DNA from: Verrucomicrobiota bacterium
GTDB lineage: Bacteria; Verrucomicrobiota; Verrucomicrobiia; Limisphaerales; JACRJZ01
Assembly: GCA_016219875.1 (NCBI GenBank)
Contig: JACRJZ010000085.1
Coordinates: forward strand, 17,654-81,653
Reading direction: 5' to 3'
DNA length: 64,000 nucleotides
Shown: positions 58,271 through 64,000 of the stretch, one piece after another
How the letters are laid out: each line of letters opens with the position of its first letter
Position numbering within the stretch: position 1 is the stretch's first letter
Translations under genes and position numbers: made by a program
Notes under the pieces: model-generated
The model's database searches: none
The model's input: only the letters and a program-made list of their open reading frames with translations
What the model was told of the DNA's origin: nothing

Positions 58271-58996
58271 ATGAGCGGAGCCGGTTCCAAGCTTCTCGCG
58301 AGCGGCCTGTGCCGGGCCGCCGTGGCTTTGCATTTGACCATGTTCAGCGTCTTCGCCGCCGACTTTACCGCCGCGCGCCAGCGCATGGTGCGCGAGCAAC
58401 TGGCTGCGCCGGGACGCGACATCACGAACCGTCAGGTGTTGGCGGCGATGGCCCGCGTGCCGCGGCACGAATTTGTGCCGGAGAACGCGCGCGACGGGGC
58501 CTACGCCGATCACCCGTTGCCCATCGGCCACGGGCAGACCATCTCGCAACCCTACATCGTGGCTTACATGACCGAGGTGCTGGAACCGAGGCCCACCGAC
58601 CGGGTGCTGGAGATCGGCACCGGCTCCGGCTACCAGGCGGCGGTGCTCGCGGCGCTGGTGAAGGAGGTTTATTCCATCGAGATCATCGAGCCGCTGGCGC
58701 GCCGCGCCGAAGCGGACCTGAAGCGTCTCGCCTACACCAACGTCCACGTCCGCGCCGGCGACGGCTACAAGGGCTGGCCCGAAGCCGCGCCTTTCGACGC
58801 GATCATCGTGACGTGCGCGCCGGAGGAAGTGCCGCAACCGCTCATCGACCAACTTAAGGAAGGCGGGCGCATGATCATCCCCGTCGGCCCGATCTACGAC
58901 CAGAACCTCTACCTGCTGACCAAGAAAGAGGGGAAGGTGCTGCGCCAAGCAGTGCTGGCCGTGCGGTTCGTTCCCATGACCGGCGGGAAGAAATGA
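58271..58996 (+). CDS. pcm: Protein-L-isoaspartate O-methyltransferase, apparently exported
   Basis: 241 aa from ATG at 58271. SAM-dependent repair of isoaspartyl residues in aged proteins. Signatures: [40 protein letters not shown], motif [59 protein letters not shown]. Unusually, residues 1-29 ([20 protein letters not shown] then FAADF) look like a signal peptide or anchor, implying action outside the cytoplasm where SAM is scarce. A later start would cut into the family's first helix, so the extension appears real. Confidence 0.92.
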   Translation: MSGAGSKLLASGLCRAAVALHLTMFSVFAADFTAARQRMVREQLAAPGRDITNRQVLAAMARVPRHEFVPENARDGAYADHPLPIGHGQTISQPYIVAYMTEVLEPRPTDRVLEIGTGSGYQAAVLAALVKEVYSIEIIEPLARRAEADLKRLAYTNVHVRAGDGYKGWPEAAPFDAIIVTCAPEEVPQPLIDQLKEGGRMIIPVGPIYDQNLYLLTKKEGKVLRQAVLAVRFVPMTGGKK

Positions 58997-59104
58997 GCGG
59001 TGGTTCTTGAGTACAAGAGCCATGCCCCCACTTTTCCTGCGCAAATGGAAAGCGGTCAGGGCTGTGGAATTTAGGCACGGTGCCGACCCCGGAGTCATCC
59101 AGCC

Positions 59105-60727
59105 ATGAACCTGACGCACCCCACCACCATCACCTTCCTGATCTACATCGTTGCGATGGTCGGCATCGGCTTCGCCGCGTGGCGCAGAACGAAGAATCTG
59201 TCGGACTACATCCTGGGCGGACGGCGGTTGGGCAGCTTCGTCACGGCCATGAGCGCGGGCGCGTCGGACATGAGCGGCTGGCTGCTGATGGGCTTGCCGG
59301 GAGCGCTCTACGGGGTGGGTTTGTCGGAAAGCTGGATCGCCGTGGGCCTGATACTCGGCGCGTGGTTCAACTGGTCGCTGGTGGCAGGCCGGCTGCGCGT
59401 CTATACGGAACTCACGCGCAACGCGCTGACGCTGCCGGACTATTTCACGTATCGCTTCGAGGACCGGAGCCGGCTGCTGCGGGTGTTGGCGGCGGTGGTC
59501 ATCCTGGTGTTCTTCACGATCTACTGCGCGTCGGGGATGGTCGCAGGGGCGCGGTTGTTTGAGCGGACCTTTGGCCTGAGTTACCCGGTGGCGCTGTGGA
59601 CGAGCGCGTGCGCCACCATTGTGTATGTGTTCATTGGCGGGTTCCTGGCCGTGAGTTGGACGGACACGGTGCAGGCGTTGCTGATGATCTTTGCGCTGCT
59701 GCTCGCGCCGGTGGTGGTGCTGGTGAAGGCGGGCGGGCTGCACCAGACCCTTGATGCGATTCGCGCTGTGGATGTTCAACGCCTCGACTGGTTTCGTGGC
59801 ACGTCATGGATTGGGATTGTCTCCCTGATGGCTTGGGGGCTGGGCTACATGGGCCAACCGCACATCCTGGCGCGGTTCATGTCGGCGTCTTCCATCAAGG
59901 TGATCCCCAACGCGCGGCGGATTGGCATGACGTGGATGATTCTTTGCCTGCTGGGCGCGGTGCTGGTCGGGTTCTTCGGCATCGCTTATTTCGCCGCGCA
60001 CCCGGAGCAGGCGGCGCCGGTGCAGGCCAATCGCGAAACTGTGTTCATCACGCTGTCGCAAGTGCTGTTCAATCCGTGGATCGCCGGCATCCTGCTGTCG
60101 GCCATTCTCGCCGCGGTGATGAGCACGCTGTCCTGCCAGTTGCTCGTCTGCTCGTCGGCGCTGACGGAAGATTTCTACAAATCGTTCCTTCGTCCGAGCG
60201 CGCAGCAGACGGAACTCGTCTGGGTCGGCCGGGCGATGGTGCTGATGATCTCCGCCATCTCCCTCGCCATCGCCTCCAACCCGGAGAGCCGGGTGTTGGG
60301 CCTGGTCGGCTACGCGTGGGCGGGCTTCGGGGCGGCGTTTGGGCCGGTGGTGCTCTTCTCCGTGCTCTGGCCGCGCATGACCCGCAATGGCGCGCTGGCC
60401 GGGATGCTCGCAGGTGCGCTCACGGTCGTTATCTGGCGCCAGGGCGCTTGGTGGGGACTGTATGAAATGGTTCCGGGTTTCGGCCTGTCGTGCCTGGCCA
60501 TCGTTCTTTTCAGCCTGCTGGACCGCGCACCGGCTCAGACCATCAAGGACACCTTCGCCCGAATGCAGCAACAGACGAGGCAATTTCAAAACTCGGTAGC
60601 AGCCGACGTGAGGAGGCTCAAACTTCAAGGGAAACAGAGCCTCCTCACGTCGGCGGCTACGGTTTTGAAAGAGGCTCAGACAACGCAAGGCAACCTTGCC
60701 GACAGGGCCGCCCGTTCCGTACTCTAG
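59105..60727 (+). CDS. putP: Sodium:solute (proline-type) symporter
   Basis: 540 aa. SSF family with about thirteen helices; LGSFVTAMSAGASDMSGWLL and GLPGALYGVGLSESWIAVGL carry PutP-like Na+/proline residues, and SLMAWGLGYMGQPHILARFM is the signature of PutP. SQVLFNPWIAGILLSAILAA and MSTLSCQLLVCSSALTED follow. Expected Na+-driven uptake of proline or a related amino acid. From about residue 490 the tail is a translated family II element (VAADVRRLKLQGKQSLLTSA), then a short unrelated end, so the original stop has been lost. Confidence 0.93.
   Translation: MNLTHPTTITFLIYIVAMVGIGFAAWRRTKNLSDYILGGRRLGSFVTAMSAGASDMSGWLLMGLPGALYGVGLSESWIAVGLILGAWFNWSLVAGRLRVYTELTRNALTLPDYFTYRFEDRSRLLRVLAAVVILVFFTIYCASGMVAGARLFERTFGLSYPVALWTSACATIVYVFIGGFLAVSWTDTVQALLMIFALLLAPVVVLVKAGGLHQTLDAIRAVDVQRLDWFRGTSWIGIVSLMAWGLGYMGQPHILARFMSASSIKVIPNARRIGMTWMILCLLGAVLVGFFGIAYFAAHPEQAAPVQANRETVFITLSQVLFNPWIAGILLSAILAAVMSTLSCQLLVCSSALTEDFYKSFLRPSAQQTELVWVGRAMVLMISAISLAIASNPESRVLGLVGYAWAGFGAAFGPVVLFSVLWPRMTRNGALAGMLAGALTVVIWRQGAWWGLYEMVPGFGLSCLAIVLFSLLDRAPAQTIKDTFARMQQQTRQFQNSVAADVRRLKLQGKQSLLTSAATVLKEAQTTQGNLADRAARSVL
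60577..60678. repeat. Family II element, copy h, inside the symporter 3' end
   Basis: CAATTTCAAAACTCGGTAGC, AGCCGACGTGAGGAGGCTC, core CTTCAAGGGAAACA, inverse, and GGTTTTGAAAGAGGCTC. The full structure of the family is clearest here. Confidence 0.93.
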
Positions 60728-60736
60728 CCGCCAACG

Positions 60737-63670
60737 ATGAACCCGCTTCGATTCATCTTCAGGAAGTGTTCGTTCGCGGCGGCGGCCCTGCTGGCTGCCG
60801 AAGCGTCCTTTTCCTCTTTCGCCGAGTCCGCACTCATCACCGCCTCTTCCGTCTATGACGACAGCTACCGCGCCGAGTTTGCCTTCGACGGCGATCTCAA
60901 CACGCGCTGGGCCAGCGGCGGTCAGGCGCGCTTGCCCGCTTGGCTGCAATTCGACCTCGGTTCGGTCATGGCGTTCGACCGCATCGTCATCCACTGGGAG
61001 ACGGCGTGTGCGACGGAGTACGAAATCCAGACTTCGGAGACTGGAACCGCTTGGAGGACCGTCCTGCGCAAGACCGGCGGCCAGGCCGGCAAAACTGAAT
61101 TCAGCGGACTCGCGGCGCGCGGGCGGTTTGTCCGCATCAGCGCGCTCAAGCCGAAGGGCTTCAGCCATGTCTCGATCTGGGAGGTGGAATTTCCAGAGAG
61201 CCACGTGGTGGCGGTCCTGACCTCAGCACGGCAAGCGACGGCAGAGAAGCGGGCGCGGCAGATGCGGGAAACCCTGGCGCGCATCACTCAATCGGGCGCC
61301 AAGGAAATCGTCTTTGCCGCGCGGCGTGTCGTGGGCGAGCACTGGTACGCCAACTTCGGCTATTACGCGGCCGCCTCGAAAAAGCCCTACTTCGGCACGG
61401 AGAAGCTCTATCGCGACGGCGCGAAGCTGTATCGGCTCAACCTTGAAAACCGCCAACTCGCCACCTTGCTTGACGATCCCCAGGGCGGCATCCGCGATCC
61501 GCAGGTTCATTACGACGGCCGGAAAATCCTCTTCGCCTATCGCCAGGGCGGCACGGAGAACTTCCACCTTTACGAAATCAACTGCGATGGTAGCGGGCTG
61601 CGGCAGCTTACGGACGGGCCGTTCGATGACATCGAGCCGAGTTATCTGCCGGACGGCGGGATTGTCTTTGTCTCCAGCCGGGCCAAGCGCTGGGTGAATT
61701 GCTGGACGACCCAGGTGGCCGTGCTGCATCGCTGCGACGCCGACGGCCGGAACATCCGCGACCTCTCCAGCAACAACGAGCACGACAACACGCCTTGGCC
61801 GCTGCCCGACGGGCGCATCCTCTACACGCGCTGGGAATACGTGGACCGCAGCCAGGTTCACTACCATCACCTCTGGACGGCCAATCCCGACGGCACCGGC
61901 CAGACGGTCTATTTCGGCAACCTGCATCCCGGCGTAGTGATGATTGACGCGAAGCCCATCCCTGGCACGGAGAAGATCGTGGCGTCGTTCTCGCCCGGCC
62001 ACGGACAGACCGAACACGCCGGCTGGATTGCGGTCGTGGATCCCAAGGGCGGCCCGGACGCACAGTCTTTCGCCAAGCGCATCACCGCCGGGCAGGATTT
62101 CTGCGATCCGTGGGCGCTGTCCGAAGATTGTTTCCTCGCGGCGCGCGGCAGTTCCATCGTCCTGGTGGATGGGAGCGGCAACGCGCTGGAACTGGGCCAA
62201 CTTCCTGCCGCCGACATCAAGGCCGGCCTGCTCGCGCATGAGCCACGGCCGATGGCGGCGCGCGAACGCGAGCGCGTCATTCCTGCGCGCGCCAACCCGG
62301 CGGAACCCACGGGCCGCTTCGTGCTGGCGAACGTCTATGACGGACGCAACATGGCGGGCGTGAAGCCGGGCGAAATCAAGAAGCTCCTCGTCCTGGAAAC
62401 GCTCCCCAAGCCGATCAACTTTACCGGCGGCATGGAACCGCTGAGCTACGGCGGGACGTTCACGCTCGAACGCATCCTCGGCACGGTGCCGGTGGAGGCG
62501 GACGGCTCGGCCTGCTTCGAGGCGCCCGCGCTGCGGAGTCTGTTCTTCGTGGCGCTGGACGAGAAGGACCTCGCCGTGAAGCGAATGCAGAGTTTCACCA
62601 CCTTGATGCCGGGCGAAACCACCGGCTGCGTGGGCTGCCACGAACACCGCGTGAAGCCGCCGGCGTGGGACAACCGGCGCCGCCTCCTGGCCCTCGCTCG
62701 CGAGCCGAGCCGCCTCACGCCGATCTCCGACGTGCCGGAGGTGCTCGACTTCCCGCGCGACGTGCAGCCGATTCTCGACCGCCATTGCCTCAAGTGCCAC
62801 GACTGCGACCAGCGCCAGGGCGGGGTTGTCCTGAGCGGCGACCGCGGGCCGCATTACTCGCTGAGCTACTTCACGCTCACGGCGCGGGACCAGTTGGCTG
62901 ACGGCCGCAACCGGGCCATCAGCAGTTACGCGCCGCGCAAGCTCGGCAGCGGCGGGAGCGCGCTCATGGCCAAGCTGGAGCCGGCCCATCACGACGTGAA
63001 GCTGTCCCCGCTGGAGAAGAAGACCGTGCGTCTCTGGATCGACATCGGCGCGCCGTATCCCGGCACGTATGCGGCGCTGGGCTGCGGCATGATTGGCGGC
63101 TACGACCAGAACACTCTCGATCGCAGCGCCGAGGCGTGGCCGAGTACGCAGACCGCCATGGAATCCATTCGGCGTCGTTGCGCCTCTTGCCACACCGGCC
63201 TGAGGACGCTGCCGGTGAGCGTCTGCGATGAGATTGTGGCCCCGCCGTGGGAAGACATGTCGCCCCACGATCCGCGCCGCCGGTTCTCGCGCCACTTGCT
63301 CTACAACCTGACGCGTCCGGAGAAATCGCCCCTCCTGCTGGCCGCGCTGGCCAAGGAGGCGGGCGGCTTGGCGCTGTGCCGGGCCGACAAAGAGAACACC
63401 AACTCCGTCGTCGCTGTGTTCAAGACCACGGCCGATCCCGATTACGTGAAGATGCTCGCGGCGATTGCGGAGGCGAAGAAGCAGCTCGAAGAAATCAAGC
63501 GGTTCGACATGCCTGGTTTCCGTCCACGCCCCGAATGGGTGCGGGAAATGAAACGCTACGGCGTGCTGCCGGCGGAGTCTTCGGATCGTGATCCCCTCGA
63601 CGTCTATGCGGTCGAGAAACGCTACTGGCAGTCCTTGTGGCCGAAGCTGGACGCCGTAGTGCATCGGTGA
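60737..63670 (+). CDS. Exported discoidin / beta-propeller / heme-binding (3 x CxxCH) protein
   Basis: 977 aa with signal peptide (SFAAAALLAAEASFSSFAES). Residues about 35-155 are an F5/8-type-C (discoidin) domain (SSVYDDSYRAEFAFDGDLNT, WLQFDLGSVMAFDRIVIHWE). About 220-420 reads as a TolB/WD40-like propeller (LATLLDDPQGGIRDPQVHYD, LRQLTDGPFDDIEPSYLPDG, YTRWEYVDRSQVHYHHLWTA). Three heme-c sites: CVGCH (about 631), CLKCH (about 684) and CASCH (about 815). Probably a periplasmic or surface redox protein binding carbohydrate; common in Verrucomicrobia/Planctomycetes. The gene follows the symporter by nine bases. Confidence 0.9.
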   Translation: MNPLRFIFRKCSFAAAALLAAEASFSSFAESALITASSVYDDSYRAEFAFDGDLNTRWASGGQARLPAWLQFDLGSVMAFDRIVIHWETACATEYEIQTSETGTAWRTVLRKTGGQAGKTEFSGLAARGRFVRISALKPKGFSHVSIWEVEFPESHVVAVLTSARQATAEKRARQMRETLARITQSGAKEIVFAARRVVGEHWYANFGYYAAASKKPYFGTEKLYRDGAKLYRLNLENRQLATLLDDPQGGIRDPQVHYDGRKILFAYRQGGTENFHLYEINCDGSGLRQLTDGPFDDIEPSYLPDGGIVFVSSRAKRWVNCWTTQVAVLHRCDADGRNIRDLSSNNEHDNTPWPLPDGRILYTRWEYVDRSQVHYHHLWTANPDGTGQTVYFGNLHPGVVMIDAKPIPGTEKIVASFSPGHGQTEHAGWIAVVDPKGGPDAQSFAKRITAGQDFCDPWALSEDCFLAARGSSIVLVDGSGNALELGQLPAADIKAGLLAHEPRPMAARERERVIPARANPAEPTGRFVLANVYDGRNMAGVKPGEIKKLLVLETLPKPINFTGGMEPLSYGGTFTLERILGTVPVEADGSACFEAPALRSLFFVALDEKDLAVKRMQSFTTLMPGETTGCVGCHEHRVKPPAWDNRRRLLALAREPSRLTPISDVPEVLDFPRDVQPILDRHCLKCHDCDQRQGGVVLSGDRGPHYSLSYFTLTARDQLADGRNRAISSYAPRKLGSGGSALMAKLEPAHHDVKLSPLEKKTVRLWIDIGAPYPGTYAALGCGMIGGYDQNTLDRSAEAWPSTQTAMESIRRRCASCHTGLRTLPVSVCDEIVAPPWEDMSPHDPRRRFSRHLLYNLTRPEKSPLLLAALAKEAGGLALCRADKENTNSVVAVFKTTADPDYVKMLAAIAEAKKQLEEIKRFDMPGFRPRPEWVREMKRYGVLPAESSDRDPLDVYAVEKRYWQSLWPKLDAVVHR

Positions 63671-64000
63671 AGGTGAGGACTGAGTGCCGCATTCCAATTC
63701 AGCCCGAATCCCGATGTCGGAGCGGGTGTGGAGAGTGGCCGTCCGTGGCCACAGCAACCTGCCACCGGAAGCGGCGTGAGGAAGCTCTCGCGCCATGGTT
63801 TGGTGAAAGTCCCTGCGGCCGAGGACGGCCGCACTCCGAGCGCTGGGCCAACTTAGGATTTCGGGTGTGCGCCGGTGAAGCTGGCCGCCACGCGGGTGCG
63901 AGTCCCGCCGGTCGAATTGGACTGTTCACGACCGAAAGCTGGGTCTGGGAAGAGGCCGCGAGGCCGAACCCGAAAGCACGACCCCGTCTGAACCGTCCGG
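63671..64000. other. 330-base end of window, no gene identified
   Basis: Contains several short self-complementary stretches (GTGGCCGTCCGTGGCCAC, GCGGCCGAGGACGGCCGC) like the dispersed repeats elsewhere. No convincing coding frame reaches the edge. Confidence 0.5.

Noticed and set aside
61223..63796. Long minus-strand open frame opposite the heme-propeller gene
   Set aside because: A high-GC shadow; the plus strand carries clear domains and three CxxCH motifs.

Overview
The window is a 64 kb piece of a high-GC bacterial chromosome, most likely Verrucomicrobiota and probably the Pedosphaera/Limisphaera side (subdivision 3). This is an inference from content: general-secretion pseudopilins whose mature part starts with AFTLIE/AFTIVE, very large secreted Ig/LamG/beta-helix proteins ending in a FYRV-type module, TAT-exported Gfo/Idh/MocA oxidoreductases, a heme-binding discoidin/beta-propeller protein, a secreted GH38 mannosidase and a PhoPQ-related protein. 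There are no rRNA genes, no CRISPR array and no recognisable transposase. One tRNA, Arg(CCU), is present.

Layout. 1-6.7 kb: two exported proteins on the minus strand; the first runs off the left edge (at least 1,293 codons). 7-12 kb: Nudix hydrolase, tadA, pterin dehydratase, tRNA-Arg, B12-binding radical SAM protein, SDR, and a LAB_N membrane protein fused to a zinc ribbon. 12-15.5 kb: GH38 mannosidase. 15.8-21.5 kb: minus-strand heme cluster hemE-hemN-[DUF433/DUF5615 toxin-antitoxin-like pair]-hemY-hemH. 21.9-28.2 kb: TPR protein, UDP-glucose dehydrogenase, MutT, Rho, WYL regulator, UbiE/MenG. 28.3-36.4 kb: VWA protein diverging from a NarL-type histidine kinase, a 67-aa protein and its response regulator, then a Kef antiporter and a TAT-exported oxidoreductase. 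36.7-42.3 kb: MBOAT acyltransferase and a tightly coupled type II secretion/pseudopilus operon gspF-H-I-J-K. 42.4-48.4 kb: small DUF1232-like protein, D-2-hydroxyacid dehydrogenase, zinc-ribbon protein, PhoPQ-related protein, acyl-CoA dehydrogenase. 48.4-49.4 kb: a two-gene TIR module between direct repeats of the acyl-CoA dehydrogenase 3' end. 49.4-64 kb: exported Ig protein, gltX, MFS transporter, an operon of DUF3592-arrestin membrane protein / 122-aa protein / P-loop ATPase, exported Pcm, sodium-solute symporter and the heme-propeller protein.

The most unusual property is the repeat content. Almost every intergenic gap over about 150 bases holds a palindromic element. At least seven families are visible (called I-VII here). 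Many contain short degenerate tandem arrays with a fixed period of 6, 7, 8 or 9 bases, often as an inverted pair. These arrays also sit inside genes, in frame, at termini, loops and linkers: the leaders of three consecutive pseudopilins, both ends of hemY, a loop of ubiE, the start of mutT, the tail of the symporter and a linker of the mannosidase.

The best candidate for an undescribed system is the pair of single-domain TIR proteins (48,482-49,314). Both keep the putative catalytic glutamate, they overlap by ATGA, part of the first gene is clearly lower in GC than its neighbour, and they are flanked by a diverged direct repeat of the upstream gene's 3' end.
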